A stretch of 64,000 nt of DNA from Actinomycetes bacterium (GCA_021793235.1 JAJYTD010000002.1:1-64000), one strand, 5' to 3'. Counted from the stretch's first letter, positions 42,232-53,808 are shown. The notes: generated from the sequence alone by a model not told the origin. Made by a program: numbers and translations.

Positions 42232-42768
42232 CGCCTTCTCTCCTGGTACGGGGAGCACCGGCCTTCATGCTCAGCACCGGCGCACGGAGCCGCGCCGATT
42301 GTCTCGCTCGCGGTGGTGAATCTCAACCGAGAACTTCCGAACCACGGGTCGAACCACCGGTCCCGGCCCCAGCGGAGCCTATCCGGGGCTGCACTTCCGG
42401 TCCGCGTCGGCATCCCGTTGTCTTCCTGTGGAAAGCCTGAGCAATCACCCAGGTTGGCGGCGGGCAACAAAGCGATGCGCTACCGTCCCGAATTCGCGCC
42501 GTCCTCGCACACCCCTGTTCTAAAAACGTGCCGCACCCACTCCCACCTGGCATTAATTACGAAGAGTAGGTAATTTGGCACGATAAGAAATCGCTCGATT
42601 TGGACATGGAAGGTAGGGTGCGTTCTCAGGGTTCTCAGCGAACTCCCAGCCTGGTCAGGCAGATGTCGGCTTTCTCGCGCCTCTCGCCTCCCATGTCGAC
42701 GGGCCCTCGCCGACCAAATCCCGTGCCTTAACGTCCCCACAGCCCCGAGCAGCTGATCTGGAGACCTC
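42232..42768. other. Gene-free interval before the acyltransferase
   Basis: About 540 bp between divergent genes. No plausible coding frame. A 6-bp inverted repeat AATTAC-N9-GTAATT at 42555-42575 lies in an AT-rich patch about 200 bp before the acyltransferase start and could be a promoter or operator. Confidence 0.5.
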
Positions 42769-43887
42769 GTGGCCACAACCACCACACATTCTCATGACGA
42801 GCGCGGCGGCGCCGTGCGAGACGGCGCGCCCGCCGCCTCCGGCACTCCGCCGCAGAAGAAACGCGACGCGCTGCTGGACAACGCGAAGTTCCTGTTGATC
42901 ATCCTGGTAGTCATCGGGCACGCGATCGAACCGGTGACCGACACCCGGCTCGCCAACGCGGTCTACTTCTGGATCTACCTGTTCCATATGCCCGCGTTCG
43001 TTCTGATCAGCGGGTATCTGTCGCGTTCCTTCGACGGTTCGGGGCGGCGCATCGACAAGCTGCTGACCACAGTCGCGGCCCCCTACCTCATCTTCTGGGG
43101 GATCTACGCTCTGCAGTCGCTGAGCGTGGACCGCAATCTTCCGGACGGCCCCTTGGAGCCGCTCTGGCTGACCTGGTTCCTCGCAGCGCTGTTCGTGTGG
43201 CGGCTCACCGTGCCTCTGTGGACGCGGATCCGCTGGCCGTTCGCCGTGTCGGTGGGCGTCTCCCTGGCCGGAGGCTTTGTGGTCACAGGTGATGCGCTTG
43301 GCGTGTCGCGGATCATCAGCCTGATGCCGTTCTTCGTCGCCGGTCTGCTCCTGGAGCAGCGGCACTTCGACTTCCTCAAGAACACCTGGGTACGGGTGTG
43401 GAGCGCGGGAGTCGTGCTGGTGACCGCCGCCATGTCCTACATCTACCTGGAGCAGATGAGCCGGGAATGGGTGTACTGGCGGGAGAGCCTGATCGACCGG
43501 GACGTCGAGATCCTGCCCGTGGGGATCCCCGGACGCATCATCTTCCTGGCCCTCGCCTTCGCGCTGACCGCCGCGTTCCTGTCGCTGGCCCCGCGCCGGA
43601 CGACCTGGTTCACCCGGTTCGGCGCACTCACCATGTACGTGTTCCTGCTGCACGGACTGGTCATCCGGATCGCCGAGCAGTTCGGCTGGTATGAGTTCAC
43701 CGACGACGTCCTCGGCGGTTACGGGGCTTTCGCGCTGAACACGGTCCTCGCCGCCGCCTTCGCCTTCATCCTCTGCTCGCCCTGGGTACGCAAGGCCACC
43801 GCGTGGGCGGTGGAGCCCAGGATCGACTGGATCCTGCGCCGGGATCGGGACTCGGCTCCGCCCGTGTTCACCGCGCCGCGGTCCTGA
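42769..43887 (+). CDS. Membrane acyltransferase, fucose-4-O-acetylase-like
   Basis: A 372-residue protein from GTG 42769. After an unstructured, polar N-terminus of about 30 residues come about ten membrane segments. The catalytic-type opening KFLLIILVVIGHAIEP contains the conserved His, and GALTMYVFLLHGLV is the typical late segment. This family O-acetylates exported sugars or glycans on the inner membrane. The substrate is not evident. It is not adjacent to the dpr locus at 55-58 kb but may serve the same envelope. Confidence 0.82.
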   Translation: MATTTTHSHDERGGAVRDGAPAASGTPPQKKRDALLDNAKFLLIILVVIGHAIEPVTDTRLANAVYFWIYLFHMPAFVLISGYLSRSFDGSGRRIDKLLTTVAAPYLIFWGIYALQSLSVDRNLPDGPLEPLWLTWFLAALFVWRLTVPLWTRIRWPFAVSVGVSLAGGFVVTGDALGVSRIISLMPFFVAGLLLEQRHFDFLKNTWVRVWSAGVVLVTAAMSYIYLEQMSREWVYWRESLIDRDVEILPVGIPGRIIFLALAFALTAAFLSLAPRRTTWFTRFGALTMYVFLLHGLVIRIAEQFGWYEFTDDVLGGYGAFALNTVLAAAFAFILCSPWVRKATAWAVEPRIDWILRRDRDSAPPVFTAPRS

Positions 43888-44014
43888 CCCCCACAACGGG
43901 GCCACCCCGTCTCGCAGCCCCGGCGAGTCCGTACCGACAGCATCGGCCGCGTACCACTACGCGGCCGATGCCTCTTCTTCTGAACGTCCCGATCGCCTCG
44001 CGCCGGGGTCCCCG

Positions 44015-45010
44015 TCACTGCTGCAGCCGGGCCAGCTCCCTGGTGAAGTCGCGGGTGGAGAGCCACAGCTTGTAGACGATGACCACCTCGAACGCCGCCA
44101 GCGCCGCGCAGGACAGCACCACCACCGGGACGATGAGGCTGCTCAATGGCGTCACCAGGGAGATGAGCGCGGTGAGCGGGGCAACGACGCACACGAACAT
44201 CTCGAATTCGATGCCGCTGAACAGGTGAGGGCGCACCCGGCTGCGCAGCAGGCTGTTGCGGAACCGCTCGTACCAGCCGAACTTGGCGCTGAACCCCTGG
44301 TGCACATCGACGACTCGGGCGCCCGCGGGATGGGACCCGGTCCGCACCTGCTGAGCGTCGAGATCGGGGTTGTTCCGCAGGACCTCCTCCAAGAACACGA
44401 CCGATGCGTCATCATCGGCGTCGGTCTCACGGCCGGAGGATTCCCCAGTGGTCTCGGTGCTCTCCGGATCGTCCCCTGTTGTATCCATCTCACCGCCCTG
44501 AGCGGCGGCGCGTAGTTTCTCGCGCATGCTCTGCCGCGTCTTGGCGACCTGGGAGCCGTTGAGGTAGCGCAGCAGATCCAGGAACGTCACGACCGGCATC
44601 AGCAGCAGAAAGACCACCTCGCCGGTCGCTGCCCACTGACCGGCCAGCAGTGCCATCATGCAGCCGAAGAAGCGGATGCGGTCGAAGACGAAGTCCACCC
44701 ACGCCCCGAAGACCGATCCATTGTTCTTAAGCCGCGCGATTTTGCCGTCCATGCAGTCGAGCACGAAGCTCAGGTGGAACAGCAGCGCCCCCGCCACCAG
44801 CCACGGCCAGTCGCCCAGCGCAAAGCACACGGCCGAGCCCACCCCCAGCACGCCGGCGCCGAACGTGATCTGGTTCGGTGTGATGTTCGTGCGGTTGGCG
44901 GTCCACACGACCAGCCGAGCGGCGAGCGGGTCAACGAGGAACACCGTCCACCACGCGTCGCGGCTCTTGTAGGTGCGCTCACGGACATCCGCGAGTGTGA
45001 AACTCGTCAT
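44015..45010 (-). CDS. CDP-alcohol phosphatidyltransferase-family enzyme
   Basis: A 331-residue membrane enzyme, ATG 45010 with AGGAG five bases upstream. The full signature D-x2-DG-x2-AR-x8-G-x3-D-x3-D is seen as DCMDGKIARLKNNGS and GAWVDFVFD. It transfers a phospho-alcohol group from a CDP-activated donor, as in phospholipid or phospho-sugar synthesis. A long acidic insert (about 45 residues, EMDTTGDDPESTE and on) interrupts the membrane region and is not usual for the family. The acceptor alcohol is unknown. Divergent from guaB1. Confidence 0.85.
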   Translation of the reverse strand: MTSFTLADVRERTYKSRDAWWTVFLVDPLAARLVVWTANRTNITPNQITFGAGVLGVGSAVCFALGDWPWLVAGALLFHLSFVLDCMDGKIARLKNNGSVFGAWVDFVFDRIRFFGCMMALLAGQWAATGEVVFLLLMPVVTFLDLLRYLNGSQVAKTRQSMREKLRAAAQGGEMDTTGDDPESTETTGESSGRETDADDDASVVFLEEVLRNNPDLDAQQVRTGSHPAGARVVDVHQGFSAKFGWYERFRNSLLRSRVRPHLFSGIEFEMFVCVVAPLTALISLVTPLSSLIVPVVVLSCAALAAFEVVIVYKLWLSTRDFTRELARLQQ

Positions 45011-45160
45011 CTCATCTCCTGGGGGATTCCCGATGTGCGGCGTGTCGGGCTTCGGCACCCCGGGACGGTCGTTGCCGAACGGGAGGAAGGGGGTGGATAT
45101 CAGCCGAGTGATCATTGCAGACGGAACGTCCGGTGAGCTAATCGGCGCGGCCATAATTGA

Positions 45161-46678
<1,518 letters not shown>

Positions 46679-47114
46679 CCATGGAGCGGCCGGCGGGCGA
46701 GAAGCGGCGGAGGGCATGACCGCGGTCCCCGCGCCCCGCGGCGGGTCCGGGCGCAAGCGCCCGGACCCGCCGATCGCCGAGAGGTCTGGAGCGCGCCCTG
46801 CCCAGCCTCACTGCCCGGCCGACCGATGCACCCCCGTATGTGCTCTGCCGACCGTGCTCCACAGACTAGGCCCGGGCGGATGCCGTGGGCATCGGTCCGC
46901 TGGCGTATTCTGCTCTACCCCTTAGGGGGGTCACGGCGTCATACCCACGGCGGACGCGCTCCCGGCCGGGCTCGTACTCAGCGGCGATCCTCCCCGCGGC
47001 CGCTGCCGACCGAAGAGCTTTCCATCGGAAAACGTGATCTCGGCGCGACCGACATTCCCTAATCTCCATCTAAGACAGAGAACAAGCAGCTCAAAGGCGG
47101 GGGCACGGGACATA
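46679..47114. other. Gene-free interval between guaB1 and the VWA gene
   Basis: About 436 bp. It holds the guaB1 terminator (46740-46771) and an AT-richer patch before 47115. No coding frame is convincing. Confidence 0.5.
46740..46771 (+). terminator. Hairpin terminator after guaB1
   Basis: GGCGGGTCCGGGCG and CGCCCGGACCCGCC form a perfect 14-bp stem with the 4-base loop CAAG, about 60 bases after the guaB1 stop. No T-tract follows, as is common in high-GC actinomycetes. Confidence 0.75.
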
Positions 47115-48935
47115 ATGACGTATAGCACCACACACAAGCGGCGACGTGTCCTCGCCTATGTCTCCGTCGGGGTCATCGCGCTCGTGCTCATCGCGGTGGT
47201 CCGATGGGTCGCCGTGGGAGCCCCCATCCCCTTCTTCGGCGCCGGCTGCGGTGGGGACGGCATCAAGCTCACCGTCGCCTCCTCCCCCGAGAAGGCCGGG
47301 CTCATGCGGCAGTTCGCCGAGGAGTACACCGGTACCGACATCGACGAAGGATGCGTCGAAGTCGAGATCATCGAGCAGGCGTCCGGGGCGACCATGGAGG
47401 CGCTCGGATCGGGCGAGTGGGACGAGTCGGAACTCGGTCCGATGCCCGATGTCTGGTCACCGGCCAGCTCCACCTGGGTCCAATTGGCCCGCGACCGGAT
47501 GGAGGCCGCTGACCAGGCCGGAACGCTCCCCGAGGGGTCGGTCTCCATCGCGAACTCACCGCTGGTGATCGCGATGCCGCGGCCCATGGCCGAGACTCTG
47601 GGCTGGCCCGACGAGAAGCTGGGCTGGCAGGACATCCTCGACCTGGCCGATAACGAGGAGGGGTGGGCAAGCCTCGACAAGGCCGAATGGGGCGACTTCC
47701 GCCTGGGCAAGACCAACCCCAATTACTCGACCTCCGGCCTGAACGCCACCATCGGCACCTACTTCGCGGCGACCGGCCTCACCTCCGACCTGACGGCCGA
47801 CGACCTCAAGGACAGCGACACCCGCGCCTTCGTCTCGGGGGTGGAGCGCTCCATCGTCCACTACGGCGACACGACCCTGACGTTCCTGTCGAACCTGCAG
47901 CGCGCCGATGCCGAAGGCCGAGGCATGTCCTACATCTCCGCGGTGGCCGTCGAGGAGATGTCGGTACTCCACTACAACCGCGGCAACCCGACCGGCGACC
48001 CTGAGGCCGCCGATGAGGCACAGCCGCCCGAGGTTCCGCTGGCCGCGATCTACCCCGAAGAGGGCACCCTGATGTCGGACCACCCCTACGTGGTTCTCGA
48101 CTCCGCCGCCGAGGAGGCCAAGGCCGCCGCCGCCGGATTCCAGGAGTACCTGCTCTCCGACGACGCGCAGGACGCCTTCAAGGAGAGCGGCTTCCGCGAC
48201 CACGAGCAGAAGCCGGGCGAGGACCTGACACCGGAGAACGGACTGCTGCCGAAGGAACCGTCGCAACTGCTCACCACACCGGCCTCCGGTGCCCTCGACG
48301 AGATGCTGACGAACTGGGCAGACCTGCGCAAGCCGGCCAACGTGCTGCTGGTCATGGACACCTCCGGCTCGATGCAGGAGGCTGTCTCCGGCACTGGACA
48401 GAACAAGCTGGGCCTGGCCAAGGAAGCGGCTGCGCGTTCGCTGGAGCAGTTCTCCGACAACGACCACCTCGGCCTGTGGATGTTCAGCACCGAACTGGAG
48501 AACGAACAGGACTGGCGGGAACTCGTCCCGGTCGGACCCATGGACGGCGACGTGGACGGTACGGCCCGCAGAGACGCGCTGACCACGGCGATCGACGGAC
48601 TGCCCCCGGAAGGCGGCACCGGCCTGCACGACACCGCACTGGCCGCACACGAGGAGATCACCGAAAACCACCGCGACGACGCGATCAATGCCGTCGTGTT
48701 CCTGACCGACGGGAAGAACGAGGACACCAACGGCATCGCGCTGGACACACTGCTCGAATCGATCTCGACGGAAGACGGCGAGCAGGGCGTGCGGATCTTC
48801 ACGATCGGCTACGGCGACGACTCCGACATGGAGACGATGACGCAGATCTCCGAAGCGACCAACGCCGCCGCCTACGACGCCTCCGACCCCGAGAGCATTG
48901 ACGAGATCTTCGAAGCGGTGATCTCGAACTTCTAA
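47115..48935 (+). CDS. Membrane-anchored substrate-binding and von Willebrand A domain protein
   Basis: A 606-residue protein. One membrane segment lies at about residues 14-34, followed by an extracytoplasmic solute-binding-like domain (about 50-370: KLTVASSPEKAGLMRQFAEE, SIANSPLVIAMPRPMAE) and a VWA domain (about 400-600) with an intact MIDAS (VLLVMDTSGSMQEA, VFLTDGKNED). This two-part architecture is known in actinobacteria, but the function is not established. ATG 47115 is chosen; the frame is open further up to 47034. It is followed after 20 bp by a coiled-coil membrane protein, so the two may act together at the membrane. Confidence 0.82.
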   Translation: MTYSTTHKRRRVLAYVSVGVIALVLIAVVRWVAVGAPIPFFGAGCGGDGIKLTVASSPEKAGLMRQFAEEYTGTDIDEGCVEVEIIEQASGATMEALGSGEWDESELGPMPDVWSPASSTWVQLARDRMEAADQAGTLPEGSVSIANSPLVIAMPRPMAETLGWPDEKLGWQDILDLADNEEGWASLDKAEWGDFRLGKTNPNYSTSGLNATIGTYFAATGLTSDLTADDLKDSDTRAFVSGVERSIVHYGDTTLTFLSNLQRADAEGRGMSYISAVAVEEMSVLHYNRGNPTGDPEAADEAQPPEVPLAAIYPEEGTLMSDHPYVVLDSAAEEAKAAAAGFQEYLLSDDAQDAFKESGFRDHEQKPGEDLTPENGLLPKEPSQLLTTPASGALDEMLTNWADLRKPANVLLVMDTSGSMQEAVSGTGQNKLGLAKEAAARSLEQFSDNDHLGLWMFSTELENEQDWRELVPVGPMDGDVDGTARRDALTTAIDGLPPEGGTGLHDTALAAHEEITENHRDDAINAVVFLTDGKNEDTNGIALDTLLESISTEDGEQGVRIFTIGYGDDSDMETMTQISEATNAAAYDASDPESIDEIFEAVISNF

Positions 48936-48955
48936 CTCGACCGGCGAAGATCGGG

Positions 48956-49663
48956 ATGCGATGGACCGGGAGAAAGGACGGCGATTTGAGGAGCATTCGG
49001 TGGCGGCGGCTCGCGAATCCGTGGTGGATGCTCACCGGCGCCATCGCGGGCGGTCTCTCCTGGGCCGTCGGACTCCCGGTCCCCGCCTCGATCGGGATCG
49101 GTGTGATCATCTGGCTGACCGCGATCGTGGTCGTGGGCTATGTGTTCGGCGGCCTGTCCGGCGGAGTCGCCGGCGAAGCGCCCACCGATGCCGACGGAGG
49201 AGCCGGATGCGGGCAGCGCGCCCAGGACGCCTACGCCGCGTTCACCGGCATCGCCGATGAGGTCCGGTCGGGGCCGGAGGTGCCCGTGGTGGAACGGATG
49301 CTCTGGCGGTTCAGCGATACCGTTGAGGCCATCGTGTGGCTGGAGGAGCACATCGCGCTGCTCGCCCGCTATAAGGACCGGCTCGCGGCCCGCCCGGACC
49401 AGAAAGCGGAGTATCGCAGGATCGTCAGGATCCTCGGCGAGGTCGAGCACCGTATGCACGCGGGAACACGCGACCTGGAGCAGAAGGTCGCCCATTTCGC
49501 CAAGGAAGCGGAATCCCTCACCGGATCCGGCAGCCGCAACGGCCTGAACGCGGTTGCGCGGCGGCTGGAGAACGTGGGCTACGGTGTGGCCATCGCGGAG
49601 CGGATGACCGCCGAGGCCCTGGACATCGGCGAGCCCCCCGACCACTTCAGGAGACGGCGCTAA
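48956..49663 (+). CDS. Membrane protein with a C-terminal helical domain, unknown function
   Basis: A 235-residue protein. Two hydrophobic segments at about residues 23-70 (LTGAIAGGLSWAVGLPV, SIGIGVIIWLTAIVVVGYVF) precede about 150 mostly helical, charged residues (VEAIVWLEEHIALLARYKDR). ATG 48956 or TTG 48986 (with AAAGGA) may start it. It sits just downstream of the VWA fusion protein and is probably in the same transcript. The layout resembles small actinobacterial partners of VWA or toxic-anion-resistance-like proteins, but I do not recognise a family. Confidence 0.65.
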   Translation: MRWTGRKDGDLRSIRWRRLANPWWMLTGAIAGGLSWAVGLPVPASIGIGVIIWLTAIVVVGYVFGGLSGGVAGEAPTDADGGAGCGQRAQDAYAAFTGIADEVRSGPEVPVVERMLWRFSDTVEAIVWLEEHIALLARYKDRLAARPDQKAEYRRIVRILGEVEHRMHAGTRDLEQKVAHFAKEAESLTGSGSRNGLNAVARRLENVGYGVAIAERMTAEALDIGEPPDHFRRRR

Positions 49664-49776
49664 AAGAGCGAGGAAAGTCACGTGGTCTTGTTCTTCTGCG
49701 CGGCGCCGGCACGCTCCGCTACAGGGGCAGCGCCGTATCCGCGAGCACACCCGGTACCGGATACGTCGAGGTGAAC

Positions 49777-50169
49777 ATGGCCTACATTTATCCGCTGCTG
49801 CCCATCGGCGCCGGTGTGCTGATGCTCGTGCTGCTCGCACGTCATCTGCGGCTCTCCGCGTTCCTGGCGGTTTATGGGCAGCGCACGGAAGGCGAGATCG
49901 TCGGTTACCAGGAGACCAGCACGGCGGCCAAGATGATCGTCCGCTTCCGCACCGAGGACGGCCGTGAGATACACGCCACCCACACCAGCACCGGGTGGAC
50001 CGCTTCCCGCAGCGGAGACACGGTCACCGTCTCCTACCACCCGGGCCGCCCAGAGACCGCCCGCATCGTCGCCGCCCCGTGGCTGAGCAACTGGGTCGAC
50101 GTGATGTTCGGCGTCGTGGGCCTGGCCCTGATCGTCATCGGCTGTGTTCTGGCCTACCTGGAATGGTGA
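49777..50169 (+). CDS. DUF3592-like two-segment membrane protein
   Basis: A 130-residue protein. ATG 49777 lies five bases after GAGG, which is why I prefer it to the GTG at 49771. One membrane segment at the N-terminus and one at the C-terminus enclose a beta-rich loop (EGEIVGYQETSTAAKMIVRF, TVTVSYHPGRPETA), the usual DUF3592 plan. Function unknown. Monocistronic. Confidence 0.75.
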   Translation: MAYIYPLLPIGAGVLMLVLLARHLRLSAFLAVYGQRTEGEIVGYQETSTAAKMIVRFRTEDGREIHATHTSTGWTASRSGDTVTVSYHPGRPETARIVAAPWLSNWVDVMFGVVGLALIVIGCVLAYLEW

Positions 50170-50587
50170 TCGACCACCGCCTGGATAGGGGCCTCGGGGC
50201 GTCGCGGGAACCGCACACCCGTGGACGCGGTGCATCGCCGATGGAATCTCCACCGAAACCACCGCCCACCACGGTAACTATTTGATAATTTTTACGCCGT
50301 CAGCACTCGCCCAGCATTTCATGACATAACGGTCAATTTGGAACAAAAGGCAGTTGAGGTCTGAAGTCCCTCCACCTTCCCCGCCGGTCACCGGACCGCG
50401 CATCCCTCGCGGCTCTGTACAACAGCGCAGATTCCGGCAGGATACGATCCCAGACGCTGTGGCCCCGCCCCATATCGGGTATTGGCGGTCCCTCCCCTCC
50501 GGTTTTCCGGTTTTGCAGTCATAGCCACGTCCGTCCCGTAGTCCGATGGATCCGGCCCAGTGCGCGAGCGTGGGCCTGAGGAGAGCA
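50170..50587. other. Gene-free interval before the conservon
   Basis: About 418 bp with a distinctly AT-rich stretch around 50275-50350 (AACTATTTGATAATTTTTAC), suited to the conservon promoter. No coding frame or strong inverted repeat was seen. Confidence 0.5.
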
Positions 50588-53356
50588 GTGCAGTCAGCAA
50601 AGAAGCGGCGAGCGCGCAGTATCAACTCTCGCCTTCGCAGGATCGTCCTGGTCCCGACCGCGGCGCTCGTGGTGCTGTGGCTGGTGTTGAGTGGATACCT
50701 CTTCAGCGTGGCCGGAACACAGAAACTGCAGGGCAACGCGATGGAGGAGACCCTTGCCCCGGCAGCAGCGGGATTCGCCGACGTGATGGACGAACGCACT
50801 GCGGCGATCTCCTACGTGGCGCGGAGCGAGGAGAACGAAAAAGAGCTGCGGCAGCAGTTCGAGAAGACCCAAGAGGCATCCGATGAGTCGATGGGCAGGG
50901 TCATCGACAGCCTCGCCGAGTTCTCGAACTATGCCCCCGGCGCCACCGAAGAGCTCATCCGCGAACTCGGCGAGCAGTTCGAGGGCATCTCAGACATCCG
51001 CGCCCGCGTGGAGGCCAGGACCGCGAGCCGCACGGAGGTCTTGGACTACTACAACACCCTCATGCAGACCGCTGCGGACATCTTCGAGGAACAGGCGCGC
51101 TCGAACAGCGGCACGGAGGTCAGCGGTGCGGCGCTGAGCACCTCCTACATATTCCGTACCGTGGACCTGCTCTCCCAAACCGACGCCCAGCTCGCCCGCG
51201 CGTTCACCAGCGGTGAACTGTCGGCCGAGGAGCAGGCGGAGTTCACCCGCCTCATGGGCTCTTACCAGATCCTTATAACCAGGGCCGGCAAGAACCTGGG
51301 ACCCGAGGAGAGCGAGCGAATGGCGGCGCTGCTGGAGAGCGAGAAGTACGCCGCTCTGCTGGAGGCACAGGAGCAGATCTCCGATCGGGAGGCCCCCCAC
51401 CAGCTCGACGAGGTCACCGGCGAGGTCGTCCCCGACCTGTCGGTCCCCGTCAGCCAGGAGGAGTGGCACCATTCCCACCACCCGGTGTGCGATGAACTCA
51501 TCGAGATCGGCACCTCGCAGGCGGCCTACACCAACACCGTCCAGCAGAGTGAAGCCAACCGCTCGCTGCTCATCGCAATCCTGGGAAGTGTCGGCATCGG
51601 CGCGCTGTCCGCCTTCATCTTCGTGCTCGCCCATCGCTCCGCCATAACCCTGGTCGCCCGCCTGAACCGGCTGCGCGACGACGCCCAGGAGCTCACCGAC
51701 CGGCACCTGCCGAGCATCATGGAGCGGCTGCGTCACCAGGAGCCCGTGGACGTCGACACTGAGATCCCCGACATCGTCTCCCGCCAGGATGAAGACGAGA
51801 TCGGGCAGGTGGCCCGTTCATTCGACAGTGCCCAGCGTGCCGCCATCGACGCCATGGTCCGCCAGGCTGAGCTGCGCCAAGGTGTCAATCGTGTCTTCCT
51901 CAACATCGCCCACCGGAGCCAGACACTGATCCACCGGCAACTGCGTCTGCTGGACCGGATGGAGCGTGCTCAGGAGGACCCGGAACAGCTCACCGAACTG
52001 TTCAAGCTGGACCACCTGGCCACCCGCTCCCGCCGCAACGCCGAGAACCTGCTGATCCTGGGCGGCGAGACCCCGGGCCGTACCTGGAACCGGCCGATGC
52101 CGCTCATCGACGTGCTGCGCGGAGCGATCTCGGAGTCCGGCGACTACACGCGTGTTGAGCGGCAGCACGTGGCGCGCGTAGCGCTCAAGGGTCCGGCGGT
52201 CGCCGACGTCATCCACCTCGTCGCGGAACTCGTCGACAACGCCACCACGTTCTCCCCGCCGCACAGCAAGGTGCGGCTCAGCGGCGAGCAGGTGCCTAAC
52301 GGGGTGACGATCGACATCGAGGACCGCGGACTCGGTATGAGCGAGGAGGAGCTCACCGCGGCCAACGAGGTCTTGGCGAACCCGCCCGAGTTCGATGTGA
52401 TGCGGCTCAACGACAAGATGCGTCTGGGCCTGTTCGTGGTCTCGCGGCTCGCGCGTCGACACGGCATCAAGGTCTCGCTGCGCACGTCCCCCTACGGTGG
52501 CGTACAGGCGATCGTCCTGCTGCCCATGAACATCATCGCGGACCGGGCCACCCTTCCCCCGGCGCCTGAGGCCGGCAGTGACCAGCCCGCGGCGGAGGCC
52601 GCCGAGAAGCCGGTGCCTGCGGCCGAAAGCGCGGCGGAGGCCAAAGGCGGCACCGGTTCCGCCTCCGGCGAGGATTCCGCCTCCGGCGGAGCAGACCTCC
52701 TTGGCGGAAGCACGAACGAGGACGGCAGCGGATCCGGGGAAGGCCGCGGCATCTCGGCCGAGACCTTCGGGCATACCCCCGGCACCGGTGACATGCTCGC
52801 CGGATCCTCGGCTTCGCCGCCCACCTCCGCGGCTGAGGACCCCCAGACGCTCCCCCGGCGCATGCCGATCCGGTCCGACTCGGTGCACGCATCGACCGAT
52901 TCGGGCCTGCCTCGCCGGAGCGGTCCCCGGAGCAACGGCTCTGGTCCGGCCGGAGGCAACGGAACAGGTCTTCACGGGTCGAACTCGAATGGAGCAGACG
53001 GAAACCATGCTGTGGAAAGGAAGGCGGACGGAACGGTAGCGGAGAGCGCCGGAGGCAACGGTGTCGGCACAACCGCACCAGGGGCCATGCGCACCGATGC
53101 GCCACCCGCAGCAGAATCGTCGCCCGCGCAGAGCGGTGCGCAGCGCCCCGCTCTGCCCAGGCGTATCCCCCAGGCGAACCTGGCTCCCCAGCTCTACGAT
53201 GAACCACCGGCGCCAACGTCCGCGAGTGCCCCTGCAGCGGAAGAGGAGGACCGCTCGGAGCGGTTGCGCCACACCATGGCCGCTTTCCAACAGGGCACAC
53301 GCCGTGGGCGTGTTGAGGGTCAGCAGCGCTGGAACGACACTGAGAAGGATTCCTGA
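50588..53356 (+). CDS. cvnA: Conservon histidine-kinase-like sensor CvnA
   Basis: A 922-residue sensor from GTG 50588 with GAGGAG just upstream. Layout: membrane segment at about 18-38, a periplasmic NIT-type (nitrate/nitrite-sensing-like) helical domain to about 325, a second membrane segment (LLIAILGSVGIGALSAFIFV), HAMP, the conservon motif LDHLATRSRRNAENLL, HATPase (LVAELVDNATTFSPPHSK, DRGLGMSEEEL) and a 210-residue disordered Gly/Ser/Pro-rich tail. Canonical HisKA phospho-acceptor context is absent, as in other CvnA proteins. It heads the cvnABCD operon. Confidence 0.9.
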   Translation: MQSAKKRRARSINSRLRRIVLVPTAALVVLWLVLSGYLFSVAGTQKLQGNAMEETLAPAAAGFADVMDERTAAISYVARSEENEKELRQQFEKTQEASDESMGRVIDSLAEFSNYAPGATEELIRELGEQFEGISDIRARVEARTASRTEVLDYYNTLMQTAADIFEEQARSNSGTEVSGAALSTSYIFRTVDLLSQTDAQLARAFTSGELSAEEQAEFTRLMGSYQILITRAGKNLGPEESERMAALLESEKYAALLEAQEQISDREAPHQLDEVTGEVVPDLSVPVSQEEWHHSHHPVCDELIEIGTSQAAYTNTVQQSEANRSLLIAILGSVGIGALSAFIFVLAHRSAITLVARLNRLRDDAQELTDRHLPSIMERLRHQEPVDVDTEIPDIVSRQDEDEIGQVARSFDSAQRAAIDAMVRQAELRQGVNRVFLNIAHRSQTLIHRQLRLLDRMERAQEDPEQLTELFKLDHLATRSRRNAENLLILGGETPGRTWNRPMPLIDVLRGAISESGDYTRVERQHVARVALKGPAVADVIHLVAELVDNATTFSPPHSKVRLSGEQVPNGVTIDIEDRGLGMSEEELTAANEVLANPPEFDVMRLNDKMRLGLFVVSRLARRHGIKVSLRTSPYGGVQAIVLLPMNIIADRATLPPAPEAGSDQPAAEAAEKPVPAAESAAEAKGGTGSASGEDSASGGADLLGGSTNEDGSGSGEGRGISAETFGHTPGTGDMLAGSSASPPTSAAEDPQTLPRRMPIRSDSVHASTDSGLPRRSGPRSNGSGPAGGNGTGLHGSNSNGADGNHAVERKADGTVAESAGGNGVGTTAPGAMRTDAPPAAESSPAQSGAQRPALPRRIPQANLAPQLYDEPPAPTSASAPAAEEEDRSERLRHTMAAFQQGTRRGRVEGQQRWNDTEKDS

Positions 53357-53358
53357 CC

Positions 53359-53784
53359 GTGACGAACAATGCCGCACAGGACTTGAACTGGCTCTTGGAC
53401 GAGCTCGTTGAGCGCGCCGTCGGCGCGAAGTACGCCATCGTCCTCTCCGCTGACGGCCTCCTCATCGGCAGATCCGAAGGACTGGAGAAGGATGACGCCG
53501 AGCACCTGTCGGCCGTCGCCTCCGCGTTCCAGAGCCTGGCGCGCGGCACCGGCCACCGGTTCGGCGGCGGGCAGGTCCTGCAGACCGTCGTAGAGATGGA
53601 GCAGGCCTACCTGTTCGTTACCGGCGCGGGCAATGGGGCCTGCCTCGCCGTGATCGCCGAAGAGAGCTCCGATGTCGGCCTCATCGCCTATGAGATGAAC
53701 GTTCTCGTCCAGCAGGTCGGCCGGTTCCTGGATGCCGCGCCGCGCAGCAGGTCGGCGGTTTCCTCCAATGACCAGGCCCGGTAG
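53359..53784 (+). CDS. cvnB: Conservon roadblock/LC7 protein CvnB
   Basis: A 141-residue roadblock/LC7-fold protein from GTG 53359, two bases after cvnA. It starts LNWLLDELVERAVGAKYAIV and contains GLLIGRSEGLEKDDAEHLSA, the family core. Roadblock proteins act as GTPase-regulating or scaffolding partners, here of CvnD. Full length, no anomalies. Confidence 0.92.
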   Translation: MTNNAAQDLNWLLDELVERAVGAKYAIVLSADGLLIGRSEGLEKDDAEHLSAVASAFQSLARGTGHRFGGGQVLQTVVEMEQAYLFVTGAGNGACLAVIAEESSDVGLIAYEMNVLVQQVGRFLDAAPRSRSAVSSNDQAR

Positions 53785-53808
53785 CACAGCCGGATAAGAG
53801 AGGTGGAC

